From Deinococcus malanensis (GTDB lineage Bacteria > Deinococcota > Deinococci > Deinococcales > Deinococcaceae): a DNA stretch of 24,102 nt. Position 1 is the first letter of the stretch. Every line of letters begins with the position of its first letter. The stretch covers positions 1 through 24,102 of the forward strand of contig NZ_BMPP01000022.1 in the NCBI RefSeq assembly GCF_014647655.1, given 5' to 3'. A model generated the notes under the pieces. The model was not told the origin of the DNA and searched no databases. It worked only from the letters and a program-made list of their open reading frames with translations. Shown piece by piece: positions 8,730-18,352 of this stretch. Both the position numbers and the translations under genes were made by a program.

Positions 8730-10019
8730 ATGCCCGGCCCCTCAGAACAGCCCCGTGAACACCACCGCCAGGTGCGCCTGCCTGCCCTGGCCCTGGTGGC
8801 CCTGATTGGGGCGCGCGGCGCCGGAAAAACGACCTTAGCCGCGCAGCACTTCAAACCGGAGGAAGTGGCCAGCGCGCCGCCAGCACACTCCGCCCAGGAC
8901 GGCGACCTGCTCGCTCCCCTGCTCCAGGTGGCCAGCACACGGCTGGCCCAGGGAGAACTTGCCGTGGTGGACGCGCCACTGGTGCGCCCGCATGACCGGC
9001 GGCGTGTGCTGGATCTGGCCCGGCAGCACGACGTGGCGGCGGTGGCGGTGGTGCTGGACCTGCCACGCGCGCTGCTGACCCAGCGTCTCGGACCCGAAGG
9101 TGACCCGGCCGCGCTGGCGGCCGAAGTGACCGAGCTGCACCGAACCCTGCACGGCCTGGAGAAAGAAGGTTTCCGCCGGGTCTGGGTGCTGCGGAGTGTG
9201 CAGGACGTCAGGCAGGTCAGGATGCGGCGCGTGCCATTGGCGCCAGACCGGCGCGTCCTGGAGGGTCCTTTCGACATTATCGGGGACGTTCACGGCTGCC
9301 TGCCGGAACTGCGGAGTCTGCTGGAGCGGCTGGGCTACACCAGCGGGCCCGGCGCAACGGGGTCGGGCATGAGTCCACCCGAGGGCCGCCGGGCCGTGTT
9401 TCTGGGCGATCTGGTGGACCGTGGTCCCGACAGTGCCGGGGTGCTGAGGCTGGCCATGGACATGGTCCAGGCCGGCTCGGCCCTGTGTCTGCCCGGCAAC
9501 CACGAGGAGAAGCTGCTGCGCGCCCTGAACGGCAAGGCGGTACGGGCGCTGCATGGGCTGGACGTCACGCTCAAGCAGCTGCACGCGGCTGGCGAGGGCT
9601 TCCGCTCGGAGGTGCGGGCTTTCGTGCAGGGGCAGCCCAGCCACCTGCTGCTCGACGGGGGACGGCTGGTGGTGGCGCACGCCGGTCTGCCCGAGCACTT
9701 TCACGGGCGGGTCTCGGGCCGGGTCCGCAGCTTTGCGCTGTACGGTGACACCGACGGCCGGGTGGATGAAACCGGACTGCCGGTTCGGCGAGACTGGGCC
9801 CGCCATTACCAGGGAGACGCGCTGGTGGTCTACGGCCACACGCCTGTCACGGCGCCCCGCTGGCTTAACGGTACCGTGAACATCGATACCGGCTGCGCGT
9901 TCGGCGGTTATCTCACGGCCCTGCGCTACCCGGAGCTGGAAACCGTCAGCGTTCCGGCCCAGGAGCAGTACGCGGTGCCGGGCCGCCCACTGCTGGACGC
10001 GGGCTTGCTGATCCGCTGA
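8730..10019 (+). CDS. Pnkp-like P-loop / calcineurin-type phosphatase fusion without ligase domain
   Basis: The 429-residue protein resembles the first two modules of bacterial Pnkp, the end-healing RNA repair enzyme. Residues 20-170 form a P-loop NTPase (GARGAGKTT, 27-35) followed by [13 protein letters not shown] and [15 protein letters not shown], close to the Pnkp kinase. Residues 181-400 are a binuclear metallophosphatase: GDVHGC (185-190), [10 protein letters not shown] (226-235), GNHEEK (256-261), VAHAG (315-319) and VYGHTP (367-372). The ligase module of Clostridium-type Pnkp (about 870 residues in total) is absent and no hen1 gene is adjacent. The kinase segment that should carry the catalytic Asp-x-x-Arg after the P-loop reads [12 protein letters not shown] here, and the DATN element reads DAPL, so kinase activity is doubtful. 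The phosphatase appears intact. ATG 8730 is the first start after the divergent region; no good SD is seen. Confidence 0.8.
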   Translation: MPGPSEQPREHHRQVRLPALALVALIGARGAGKTTLAAQHFKPEEVASAPPAHSAQDGDLLAPLLQVASTRLAQGELAVVDAPLVRPHDRRRVLDLARQHDVAAVAVVLDLPRALLTQRLGPEGDPAALAAEVTELHRTLHGLEKEGFRRVWVLRSVQDVRQVRMRRVPLAPDRRVLEGPFDIIGDVHGCLPELRSLLERLGYTSGPGATGSGMSPPEGRRAVFLGDLVDRGPDSAGVLRLAMDMVQAGSALCLPGNHEEKLLRALNGKAVRALHGLDVTLKQLHAAGEGFRSEVRAFVQGQPSHLLLDGGRLVVAHAGLPEHFHGRVSGRVRSFALYGDTDGRVDETGLPVRRDWARHYQGDALVVYGHTPVTAPRWLNGTVNIDTGCAFGGYLTALRYPELETVSVPAQEQYAVPGRPLLDAGLLIR

Positions 10020-10069
10020 GGTGCGCAGGCCGGACGACCTTACCCTTGCAGGCATCGACACCTGAGAGA

Positions 10070-11080
10070 ATGCAGCCCATGAGCGGTCTGGTAGATGTTG
10101 CGATTATCGGTGCGGGCCCGGTGGGCCTGGCGGCAGCCATTGCCTGCAAGCGTGCAGGCCTGAGTTATGTGGTGCTGGAAAAGGGCTGCGTGGTCAACGC
10201 CATTTTCGAGTACCCCACCTACATGACCTTTTTCACCACTGCCCCGGAGCTGGAAATCGGCAACCATCCGATGGTGACGGGGCACGACAAGCCCGACCGG
10301 CGTGACGCCCTGATGTACTACCGGCTGGTGACCCAGCGCGAGGCGCTGAATGTCGAGCAGTACACCGAGGTCACGGGAATCCACGCGGCTCCGGCGGGCT
10401 TTACGGTGCAGGTCGAGAAGCGTGACGGGTACAGCGGGGTGGTCGAAGCCCGCCGGGTGGTGGTGGCCACCGGCTACTACGACAATCCCATGCCTCTGGG
10501 TATTCCCGGCGAGGACAGCGACAACGTCAGCCACTACTACACCGAGGCGCACCCCTTCATGGGCCTGAACGTCACGGTGATCGGTGCCGGCAACTCGGCC
10601 GCGGACGCCGCGCTGGACCTGTGGCGCGGCGGCGCGAACGTCACCATGGTGGTGCGGGCGCCGGAACTGAAATCGACCATCAAGTACTGGGTGCGCCCGG
10701 ACCTGGAAAACCGCATCCGGGAAGGCAGCATCACCGCCCATTACAACTCCCGCGTGGTGGAAATCCACCCCGATCTTGTCCGCGTGCAGGACCAGGACGG
10801 CACCACCTGGGACCTCCCCACCCACTTCACCTTTGCGCTGACCGGCTACCGGCCGGATCTCTCCTTCCTGTCGGGTCTGGGGCTTGCGCAGCATCCGGAC
10901 GAGTGTCTGGTGCTTAGCGACCACTACGAAAGCAGCGTGCCTGGCCTGTTCGTGGCCGGCAGCGCCGGATTTGCCGGCAGGACCAATCAGGTGTTCATCG
11001 AGAACGGCCGCTTTCATGCCGATGTCGCGGTCGCCGAGATCGTCCGCCAGCTGGGCGCCGGGGCCCTCCAGCAGGGCTGA
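10070..11080 (+). CDS. ypdA: YpdA-family bacillithiol disulfide reductase
   Basis: The 336-residue flavoprotein has an N-terminal FAD-binding Rossmann motif, [11 protein letters not shown] (residues 12-22), and a second dinucleotide motif, [15 protein letters not shown], for NADPH near residue 170. It also has the YpdA-like features [20 protein letters not shown] and a C-terminal [19 protein letters not shown] block that contacts FAD. YpdA reduces bacillithiol disulfide using NADPH and so maintains the low-molecular-weight thiol pool; bacillithiol is the thiol of Deinococcus and many Firmicutes. Its length is close to the roughly 325 residues of the Bacillus enzyme. ATGs at 10070 and 10079 are both in frame, and the choice between them is not certain. 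It follows the Pnkp-like gene by 50 bases in the same direction and may be co-transcribed with it. It lacks the CxxC of thioredoxin reductase, consistent with YpdA. Confidence 0.88.
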   Translation: MQPMSGLVDVAIIGAGPVGLAAAIACKRAGLSYVVLEKGCVVNAIFEYPTYMTFFTTAPELEIGNHPMVTGHDKPDRRDALMYYRLVTQREALNVEQYTEVTGIHAAPAGFTVQVEKRDGYSGVVEARRVVVATGYYDNPMPLGIPGEDSDNVSHYYTEAHPFMGLNVTVIGAGNSAADAALDLWRGGANVTMVVRAPELKSTIKYWVRPDLENRIREGSITAHYNSRVVEIHPDLVRVQDQDGTTWDLPTHFTFALTGYRPDLSFLSGLGLAQHPDECLVLSDHYESSVPGLFVAGSAGFAGRTNQVFIENGRFHADVAVAEIVRQLGAGALQQG

Positions 11081-11398
11081 ACCGGCCGCTCGACCCGGCC
11101 CCATGGCTGGCCCGACCACCCGATCTGGCCAAGACGACGCAGCCAACCCTGCGGCTAAACCTCGCAGGAGCTCAGGCGGCGGTAGCCTGCAGGCCACCAT
11201 GTAGCGCAGTCGGCAGGAGGTGGGCTGGACAATACTGGGACCACAGCCGTCGCAGCCCGGTGCCTTCCCCTGGTGCTCTAGGCTGCCCCCTCCTGCGAAA
11301 GCAGGTACCGGCACCACTGCCCGGCGCTGGTCGCTGCCCACCCGCAGCCCGCATGCAATCTGGCCCTCGGAAGGCTGCCCGTCAGGCTGTCTTCCAGT
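11081..11398. other. Intergenic stretch without a recognisable gene
   Basis: About 320 bases lie between the convergent ypdA-like gene and the minus-strand gene at 11399. The only structure found is a weak inverted repeat, CCTGCG (11148-11153) and CGCAGG (11163-11168), without a T-run. Short open frames here have no recognisable sequence and lack protein-like composition. It may hold a transcription end for both neighbours, but no convincing terminator was seen. Confidence 0.5.
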
Positions 11399-11887
11399 TC
11401 ACGAGTTCCTCAGGGCCCAGGGCCTGCGGGGTTGAGGAATGCCGGGTGGACCCTGAATCAGTCTGTCAGCAACGGCACCAGTCGCATACGCGTAAATGGC
11501 CTTGTGCAGCAGGTCGATCACCTGCTCGTCTACCGGCCAGGTCCATGGGGGAGCTCCGGCGCCGGTGGCGTTTTCAAGCGTCTGGTCGTTGAGCAGCCGC
11601 AGGTTCATGTACATGAATGAGCCCACCGGACCGCGCAGGCCCTGCTCGGCCATGGCGGCGCGCGCCACGCCCAGCAGGATGCCCTGGCCCCAATGCATGG
11701 CCCAGTTGAGCCACAGCCGCTCCTCGTCCGGGCGGTGGGGCAGCCCGAAAAGGCGTTCGGCTGTGTGGGCTGGGATATAGGAGTTGGGGCGGCGAGTGAA
11801 CAACTGCTCGATCTTCTCGGCGGCGGTCATTGCCGCCACACCGACCAGACCCGCAACCAGACCTTTGGCCAGGGTATTGGTATTCAT
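11399..11887 (-). CDS. Small membrane-associated protein of unknown function
   Basis: The 162-residue protein starts MNTNTLAKGLVAGLVGVAAMTAAEKIEQLF, which contains a hydrophobic helix at residues 8-23. Further weakly hydrophobic segments follow around 68-85 (HWGQGILLGVARAAMA) and 128-143 (LLHKAIYAYATGAVAD). Three Trp-rich patches (WLNWAMHWG, PPWTWPVD) stand out. I do not recognise the family; the pattern resembles small bacterial membrane proteins annotated only as hypothetical. The start is well supported by AAGGAGG on the minus strand ending six bases before the ATG. It is isolated, between two long non-coding stretches, so it is probably monocistronic. The upstream region contains repeated GTCCTATG elements that could be regulatory. 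Confidence 0.75.
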   Translation of the reverse strand: MNTNTLAKGLVAGLVGVAAMTAAEKIEQLFTRRPNSYIPAHTAERLFGLPHRPDEERLWLNWAMHWGQGILLGVARAAMAEQGLRGPVGSFMYMNLRLLNDQTLENATGAGAPPWTWPVDEQVIDLLHKAIYAYATGAVADRLIQGPPGIPQPRRPWALRNS

Positions 11888-12267
11888 GTCAGCCTCCTTG
11901 TTGAACAGCTGGTCCTATGTGCAGGTGCACCGTCCTATGCGTAAAGGCGTCTACTGTATGGCGGAGAAAAGCCAGCTTTGAGGCGAGACACCCTCAGGCC
12001 ACCGTGACGTTTAAACAGTGCCGTCCCCCAAAGGCATTAAGAGGCGTCCATGTAAAAAGACTGCTTCTTAGTGTCGGGGCTGGTTCTAGACCAGGGGTGT
12101 ACAGGACCCCCAACACCACGCCCTGTGATGCACTTCCAACTCGCCACGCGCTTTTCGGCACCCCGGCGCGACAGACGTACATGGCCTTTATACGCAATGA
12201 ACTGCGGCCCTCTCCCCTGCCTGGGGGCATTCATGGACCACAAAGGCATGCATGAAATACTCCCAGC
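11888..12267. other. Divergent intergenic region with short repeats
   Basis: About 380 bases separate the divergent genes at 11887 and 12268. An eight-base direct repeat GTCCTATG occurs at 11912-11919 and 11932-11939, spaced 20 bases (about two helical turns) apart, around the near-palindrome GTGCAGGTGCAC (11919-11930). A second imperfect dyad, CTGGT-TCTAG-ACCAG, lies near 12081-12095. The spacing suggests binding by a regulator on one helix face; the protein is unknown. No gene or RNA was recognised. Confidence 0.4.
12234..12261 (+). promoter_or_regulatory. Possible leaderless promoter of the VanW-domain gene
   Basis: TGGACC (12234-12239) and AATACT (12256-12261) are separated by 16 bases and match TTGACA/TATAAT at four of six and five of six positions. 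The -10-like hexamer ends six bases before the ATG at 12268, which would give an mRNA beginning at or next to the start codon. No ribosome site is present, in agreement with this. Confidence 0.35.
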
Positions 12268-13641
12268 ATGCTTCCTGCCCTCTCCCGCGCCCTGCTGCTG
12301 GGAACACTGCTGCTGGGCGCACACGTCGCTGCTCAGGGCATTCCGGTACTGCCCCCTGCGACCCCAGCGCCCCAGCCTGTACCCACCCCTCCTCCGCCTG
12401 CCGACCCGGCGCCCCCTGTTGACCCTGCCCCCATTGAACCCGCTCCCGTGGAGCCGGCGCCGGTCCAGCCCCCGCCTGCCGACCCGGCTCCCGCTGACCC
12501 TGTACCCGGCCCCCCTGCCAAGCCTGTCACCCCGGCCCGGCCCGCTCCCCAACCCTCAGGGCCGCTGCTGATCAACGTGGAGGCCCAGTGGCCGGCGCTG
12601 GTCAACGGCAAGAAGACCACGGTGCCGTTCACTCGGACCCTGACTATCCCCGGGAGCCGCGTTGCGGCGCTGCGTCAGCGTGGAGTCATCACCCCAAGTC
12701 TGGAGGCCGACCTCGCCGCCTTTATCAAGGGGTTGCCCACCCAGCCACAGGACGCGCGCTTCGAGGAGCAGTGGGATGGCTGGGCCCTGGTGCAGCGCAA
12801 CGGCCTGAAGGTGGACGCCGCCAAGACACGACAGAGCCTCCTGACTGCACTGAAAAATCCGAAAGGCGTCAAGGCCACCGTGGTGATCAGTGGTCAGGTG
12901 GCACCCAATCGCACGCTGGACTACTTTGCTTCGCGGGGTATAACCGCGCATCTGGGCAGCGGCGAAACCAACTACTACGGCAGCAGCGCAGCCCGCATGA
13001 CCAACATCCACGTGGGCGCAGCCAGCTTCAAGGACCGCCTGTTTGAGGGCAAGACGTTTTCCTTCAGCCAGATGATTGGACCGATCAGCACCCGCAGCGG
13101 CTACGTCACGGGACTGGTTATCGCCGGCGAGCGTACCGCCAGCGGCGTGGGCGGCGGCATCTGTCAGGTCAGCACCACCGTCTTCCGCACGCTGTACAAG
13201 GCCGGACTGCCGGTGGTGGAACGGCGAAATCACTCCTATCAGGTGCACTACTACGATCCCCAGGGCCTGGACGCCACCATCTACCAGCCCAGTCAGGACC
13301 TGCGCTTTGCCAACGACACAGGCGGCGCCCTGTGGTTCCAGGCAGACTGGGACGACAAGGAATCCCGGCTGAGCGTGCATGTGTTCGGCAAGGCCCGCGA
13401 CTACACCGTGGAAGTCGCTGCGCCGCGCACCCTGAGCACCACTCCCTCGCCCAAGGACCGGCTGATTCAGGACGCGACCCTCAGCGCCGGTCAGCGCAAA
13501 CAGGTGGACTGGGCCGCGCCGGGTGCCGTCATTGAGGTCACCCGGAAATTCATGCGTGACGGCAAGGCGTTCAAGCAGGACACGCTGCGCAGTCAGTATC
13601 GACCCTGGCCCAACATTTTCCTGGTCGGCACGAAGTCCTGA
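12268..13641 (+). CDS. Exported VanW-domain protein with proline-rich stalk
   Basis: The 457-residue protein has a signal peptide (hydrophobic core [14 protein letters not shown], likely cleavage after AAQ near residue 23). Residues 27-97 are a Pro/Ala-rich stalk with repeated [13 protein letters not shown] units, then comes a conserved region with [19 protein letters not shown] (residues 292-310), the VanW hallmark. YHNNH-like [21 protein letters not shown] follows and supports the call. VanW domains occur in cell-wall-associated proteins and in some vancomycin clusters, but their biochemical role is not established; no resistance genes are nearby. The stalk suggests the domain is held away from the membrane, across the peptidoglycan. 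The start matches the signal peptide and a possible leaderless promoter. It is convergent with parB, with a hairpin between them. Confidence 0.85.
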   Translation: MLPALSRALLLGTLLLGAHVAAQGIPVLPPATPAPQPVPTPPPPADPAPPVDPAPIEPAPVEPAPVQPPPADPAPADPVPGPPAKPVTPARPAPQPSGPLLINVEAQWPALVNGKKTTVPFTRTLTIPGSRVAALRQRGVITPSLEADLAAFIKGLPTQPQDARFEEQWDGWALVQRNGLKVDAAKTRQSLLTALKNPKGVKATVVISGQVAPNRTLDYFASRGITAHLGSGETNYYGSSAARMTNIHVGAASFKDRLFEGKTFSFSQMIGPISTRSGYVTGLVIAGERTASGVGGGICQVSTTVFRTLYKAGLPVVERRNHSYQVHYYDPQGLDATIYQPSQDLRFANDTGGALWFQADWDDKESRLSVHVFGKARDYTVEVAAPRTLSTTPSPKDRLIQDATLSAGQRKQVDWAAPGAVIEVTRKFMRDGKAFKQDTLRSQYRPWPNIFLVGTKS

Positions 13642-13654
13642 AGGAACACAACAG

Positions 13655-13682
13655 AGGGGAGAGGCGTATGTGCCTCTCCCCT
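13655..13682. terminator. Strong hairpin between convergent VanW gene and parB
   Basis: AGGGGAGAGGC (13655-13665) pairs perfectly with GCCTCTCCCCT (13672-13682) around a six-base loop, giving an 11-base stem. It is followed by only a short TT, so it is not a textbook intrinsic terminator, but its position 14 bases after one stop codon and 27 bases from the other fits a bidirectional terminator. Confidence 0.65.
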
Positions 13683-13708
13683 TACTGCGGTTCGGTAGTG
13701 ACGGTTTT

Positions 13709-14554
13709 TCAGTCGTCGGCCGCGTATCCCAGCAACGACAGAATGCGTTCAAGCTCCTCGCGGGACCCGTAATTGAGTTCTACGCGGCCCTTGTCCTCAC
13801 CGGTAATGCGCACACGGGTGCCGGTGCGGCGGCTCAGGTCCAGTTCCACCTGCCGGTAGGTTCGCGGCGGGTTGACCTTGATGGGTGCAGGGGTCCGCGC
13901 CTCCCGTTTGAGCGCCTCGGCCTCCCGCACGTTCAGCCCCCGGGACACGATCTGGTCCAGCGCCCAGGCACGGTCTTTCTCCAGCTGGGCCAGAATGGCC
14001 CGCGCATGACCGGCACTGATCTGTCCGCGGTCAAGTGCCCCCAGCGCGGCACCGTCCAGAGAAAGCAGACGCAGGGCGTTGGCCACCGTGCTGCGCCCCT
14101 TACCCACCGCCTGGGCCACCCCCTCCTGGTTCAGGCCCTGGTCCATCAGGGCCTGATAGGCACGTGCCTCTTCCAGTGGGCCCAGGTCCTCACGCTGCAG
14201 GTTTTCCACGATAGCGATTTCCAGCGCCTCGCGGTCGGCCAGGTCGCGGATGATAACCGGAATCTCGGTCAGTCCGGCCAGTTGGCTGGCCCGCCAGCGC
14301 CGCTCGCCGGCCACAATCTCAAAAGTGTCACCGCGCGGCCGCACCAGCAGCGGCTGCAGCACACCCTTATCCCGGATGCTCTGGGCCAGCTCAGCCAGGG
14401 CCTCCGGGGCGAAGACCTGCCTGGGCTGATAGGCCGCCTGGGTAATCCGGCCGATGCTAAGGGTCTGCACCTGTGATCCCCCCGCGGCCTCTGGCGCCGC
14501 CTTGGCTCCCAGCAGTGCGTCCAGACCACGGCCGAGACTAGATTTTTTCGACAC
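13709..14554 (-). CDS. parB: Chromosome-partitioning protein ParB (Spo0J family)
   Basis: ParB loads on parS sites as a CTP-dependent sliding clamp and recruits SMC and ParA for chromosome segregation. The 281-residue protein has the basic N-terminal tail that interacts with ParA ([11 protein letters not shown]), the CTP-binding motifs GERRWR (83-88) and ENLQRED (117-123), and an HTH around residues 143-162 that reads parS. A C-terminal dimerisation region (residues 235-281) ends in [11 protein letters not shown]. It begins with GTG at 14554, with GAGGTG seven bases upstream, and overlaps the 3' end of parA by 17 bases, so translation is coupled. The likely binding sites are the parS-like repeats at 16361-16468, about 2 kb upstream in the same cluster. 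Confidence 0.95.
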   Translation of the reverse strand: MSKKSSLGRGLDALLGAKAAPEAAGGSQVQTLSIGRITQAAYQPRQVFAPEALAELAQSIRDKGVLQPLLVRPRGDTFEIVAGERRWRASQLAGLTEIPVIIRDLADREALEIAIVENLQREDLGPLEEARAYQALMDQGLNQEGVAQAVGKGRSTVANALRLLSLDGAALGALDRGQISAGHARAILAQLEKDRAWALDQIVSRGLNVREAEALKREARTPAPIKVNPPRTYRQVELDLSRRTGTRVRITGEDKGRVELNYGSREELERILSLLGYAADD

Positions 14555-15287
14555 GCTGCATCACCTCGTCGGCCAGTCGCTTGTAGGCTGCCGCGCCGCT
14601 CGACAGCGGGGCAAACACGTTAATGGGCTTGGAAAAGCTGGGGGCCTCGGACAACCGGACGTTGCGCGGCACCACCGACCAGAACACCAGCTCACCGAAG
14701 TGCCCGCGCACCATGGTCTCGACTTCCTGCGCCAGATTGGTCCGGCCGTCGAACATGGTCAGCACCACGCCCAGAACCTTCAGGCGCGGGTTGAGTCCGC
14801 CCTGAACCCGCTCGACAGTTTCCATCAGGCCCGCTAGGCCCTCCAGCGCGTAGTACTCGGCCTGTAGGGGAATCAGCAAGGCGTCCACTGCGGCCAGAAC
14901 GTTAACGGTCAGCGGACCCAGGCTGGGTGGAGCGTCAATCAGGACCAGATCGTACCCGCTGACGCTGGCCAGCAGCCGGGTCAGGGCGTCCGGATCGTCG
15001 GCCAGCTCGACTCCGGCACCGGCCAGATCTGGCGTGGACGGCAGCACTGAGAGCCCGTCCTGAGACGTCGGCATGGTGAACTCACCCGCTCGTGCCGGTT
15101 CGCCCAGCGCCTCGTACAGACCCTGCTCAGCGCCGCGCAGTCCCAGGCCGCTGGTGGCGTTGCCCTGCGGGTCCATGTCGAGCAGCAGAACCTTTTTTCC
15201 GCCAGCGGCGAGATAGGCCGCGAGGTTGACGGCCGTGGTGGTTTTGCCCACGCCACCTTTCTGGTTTACGACCCCAAGCACCTTCAT
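14538..15287 (-). CDS. parA: Chromosome-partitioning ATPase ParA (Soj family)
   Basis: The 249-residue ATPase carries the deviant Walker A KGGVGKTT (residues 10-17; K10 and K15), the switch Asp in DMDPQGN (37-43) and Walker [10 protein letters not shown] (114-122). ParA dimers bind nucleoid DNA when ATP-bound and are released by ParB at the origin region, pulling sister origins apart. Length and lack of an N-terminal HTH mark it as a chromosomal Soj-type protein rather than a plasmid ParA. ATG 15287 directly starts the first strand. Ten bases separate it from rsmG, without a clear ribosome site of its own. This gene order, rsmG-parA-parB, is common around bacterial origins. Confidence 0.96.
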   Translation of the reverse strand: MKVLGVVNQKGGVGKTTTAVNLAAYLAAGGKKVLLLDMDPQGNATSGLGLRGAEQGLYEALGEPARAGEFTMPTSQDGLSVLPSTPDLAGAGVELADDPDALTRLLASVSGYDLVLIDAPPSLGPLTVNVLAAVDALLIPLQAEYYALEGLAGLMETVERVQGGLNPRLKVLGVVLTMFDGRTNLAQEVETMVRGHFGELVFWSVVPRNVRLSEAPSFSKPINVFAPLSSGAAAYKRLADEVMQRVEKI

Positions 15288-15297
15288 GGTTGTTGTC

Positions 15298-16032
15298 TCA
15301 CTTCGCGCTCCAGAATAGCGGCTGTTGATTGGGCACGCCTTCCCGGCGCGGGTATTTGCTGGGGGTATCGCGCAGTTTCTCCATCACCACGAGGGTCCTA
15401 GCGTCTCCAAGCACCGGCAGGCTGAAGGCCTCAACCTCGATGACCCGGCCGCCCAATTCCCCGGCTGCCCGCTGTCCGGCCCGCAATTCCTCCGGGCTGA
15501 TCGGGCCTTTCTGGGCCACCAGGAGTCCCCCAGGCCGCAGGAATGGCAAGGCCAGTTCCGCCAGTACAGGCAGGGCTGCGACCGCACGAACCACCACCCG
15601 GTCATAGCGGTCACGGTGCTTGGGCTGCCGGGTCAAGGTTTCGGCGCGTCCGGCCAGAGGGCGGACATTGTGCAGTCCCAGCGCTTCGGCTGTCGCACGC
15701 ACGAATTCCACCTTCTTGCGGGTGGAATCCACCGGCGTAAACATCAGGTCCGCTCGCATGATGGCCAGCGGCAGGGTGGGGAATCCAGCCCCCGTGCCCA
15801 GGTCAACCACCTGATGGGCCCCTTCCAGATGCCCTCCCCCGAAACATGTCAGGGAGTCCACGAAGTGCTTCAGCACGATGTCCGGCTCGGTCTTCAGGGC
15901 GGTGAGGTTAAACCGGGCGTTTCCTTCTTGCAAAAGAGCAAGCAGAGCCGCGAAACGGTCCAGGGCCGGCTCAACATCAATTCCAAGTTCTTGCGCGCCG
16001 CAGCGCAGAAGGTCGGCAGCTTCAGGGTTCAC
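15298..16032 (-). CDS. rsmG: 16S rRNA (guanine-N7) methyltransferase RsmG (GidB)
   Basis: RsmG methylates G527 (E. coli numbering) of 16S rRNA; its loss gives low-level streptomycin resistance in several bacteria. The 244-residue protein has the SAM-binding [17 protein letters not shown] motif, then [18 protein letters not shown], and [24 protein letters not shown] with LVAQKG, all in family order. The frame is open upstream to 16155, but the GTG at 16032 is preferred: it overlaps the preceding stop in a four-base GTGA and has AGAGG about eight bases upstream. The N terminus [18 protein letters not shown] then matches the usual RsmG helical start. It is the middle gene of the segregation cluster. 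Confidence 0.93.
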   Translation of the reverse strand: MNPEAADLLRCGAQELGIDVEPALDRFAALLALLQEGNARFNLTALKTEPDIVLKHFVDSLTCFGGGHLEGAHQVVDLGTGAGFPTLPLAIMRADLMFTPVDSTRKKVEFVRATAEALGLHNVRPLAGRAETLTRQPKHRDRYDRVVVRAVAALPVLAELALPFLRPGGLLVAQKGPISPEELRAGQRAAGELGGRVIEVEAFSLPVLGDARTLVVMEKLRDTPSKYPRREGVPNQQPLFWSAK

Positions 16033-16370
16033 AGGTGGTACCTCTGCTTCATTTCCATATATCGCTCGTAAACATGGTCGTCGATGCTCTGCAGCGGCAG
16101 GGCGTCCAACTGTGGGACCAATTGTTCCCGCAACACCTTCCCGCGGACCATCCACTGGTAGTAGCTGCGGCCCCCGTGTTCATAGGGTCCGTACAGCTTG
16201 GACCCTGGGCACAGATCAAGCAGGGTGCTGAATAGCCCGGCGTGTCTGGTGTGCATGCGCACCGTGACTTGGGGCTGCTTGCCGTCCCCGCCAAAATGTC
16301 CTTCTCCAATCAAGACCCCAAGCAGGAGGCCCTGTTCAAAAGTCGCCAAATCCTTGCCCCCTTGTTTCAC
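16029..16370 (-). CDS. Small LAGLIDADG-like protein inside the mnmG–rsmG–parAB cluster
   Basis: The 113-residue protein is not a usual member of this cluster. Residues 15-26 ([12 protein letters not shown]) align with the LAGLIDADG signature, with E23 in the position of the catalytic acid, and are followed by a beta-rich stretch, [20 protein letters not shown]. Then come [19 protein letters not shown] and a C-terminal helical part ([14 protein letters not shown]). This matches one LAGLIDADG half-domain, so it would act as a homodimer, either as a homing endonuclease relic or as a DNA-binding protein, as WhiA uses the same fold. GTG 16370 is chosen, with TTG 16376 as the alternative; neither has a strong ribosome site. 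Its first codons lie in a parS-like repeat, and its stop overlaps the start of rsmG. Fold assignment is inferred from the motif only. Confidence 0.7.
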   Translation of the reverse strand: MKQGGKDLATFEQGLLLGVLIGEGHFGGDGKQPQVTVRMHTRHAGLFSTLLDLCPGSKLYGPYEHGGRSYYQWMVRGKVLREQLVPQLDALPLQSIDDHVYERYMEMKQRYHL

Positions 16371-16390
16371 CGTCAAGTTTCCCGTGAAAC
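16361..16390. repeat. parS-like repeat, copy 1
   Basis: This 30-base unit consists of a parS half-site (TTGTTTCACCG) followed by GTTTCCCGTGAAAC at 16377-16390. The latter differs from the canonical parS core GTTTCACGTGAAAC at one base. It spans the start of the LAGLIDADG-like gene. It is identical to copy 2 except for one base. ParB binding is inferred from similarity and from parB being in the same cluster. Confidence 0.8.
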
Positions 16391-16450
16391 GAAGGGGCCG
16401 TCAAGCGAAGACGCGCCGAATAACCTCAGCGCGTCTCACTTGTTTCACCG

Positions 16451-18256
<1,806 letters not shown>

Positions 18257-18266
18257 CTCAGGCGGC

Positions 18267-18272
18267 AGTGTA
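18267..18272 (-). promoter_or_regulatory. -10 element of mnmG and the segregation cluster
   Basis: TACACT on the minus strand ends ten bases before ATG 18256, which would give a leader of only a few bases. TTGTGT lies 14 bases upstream, shorter than the ideal 17, so a -35 is uncertain. The gene across the divergent region has the same TACACT hexamer. Confidence 0.4.
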
Positions 18273-18340
18273 CCGGGCGGCACGTCACACAAGGGTGACC
18301 GTCGTTCCCGGACGGCGCAGCAAGGCAGCATAGGGCCCAC

Positions 18341-18346
18341 TACACT
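18341..18346 (+). promoter_or_regulatory. -10 element of the class V aminotransferase gene
   Basis: TACACT is followed by six bases and the ATG at 18353, the classic arrangement of a leaderless transcript in Deinococcus. No -35 was found at 16-18 bases upstream. Confidence 0.5.
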
Positions 18347-18352
18347 GGGCTT

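Noticed and set aside
8588..9277. N-terminal extension of the EF-G-2 frame
   Set aside because: The extended part is Arg/Ser-rich, lies opposite the Pnkp-like gene, and a ribosome site fixes the start at 8587.
8730..10019. A complete Pnkp/Hen1 RNA repair system
   Set aside because: No ligase module and no hen1 gene are present in the window, and the kinase motifs are degraded.
10040..11341. 433-residue minus-strand frame opposite the ypdA-like gene
   Set aside because: Antisense shadow with no domain; the plus-strand flavoprotein is complete.
11220..11435. Short plus-strand frame after an AGGAGG-like sequence
   Set aside because: It begins with GTG directly after the purines (no spacing), has no recognisable sequence, and runs into the end of the opposing gene.
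12556..13752. Minus-strand frame opposite the VanW-domain gene
   Set aside because: Antisense to a complete gene with a signal peptide and VanW motif; the glycine/alanine-rich frame at 12333-12632 is likewise the mirror of the proline stalk.
16029..16370. An intein or intron-encoded homing endonuclease in mnmG or rsmG
   Set aside because: Both neighbouring genes are intact and continuous with normal ends, so the element does not interrupt a host gene.
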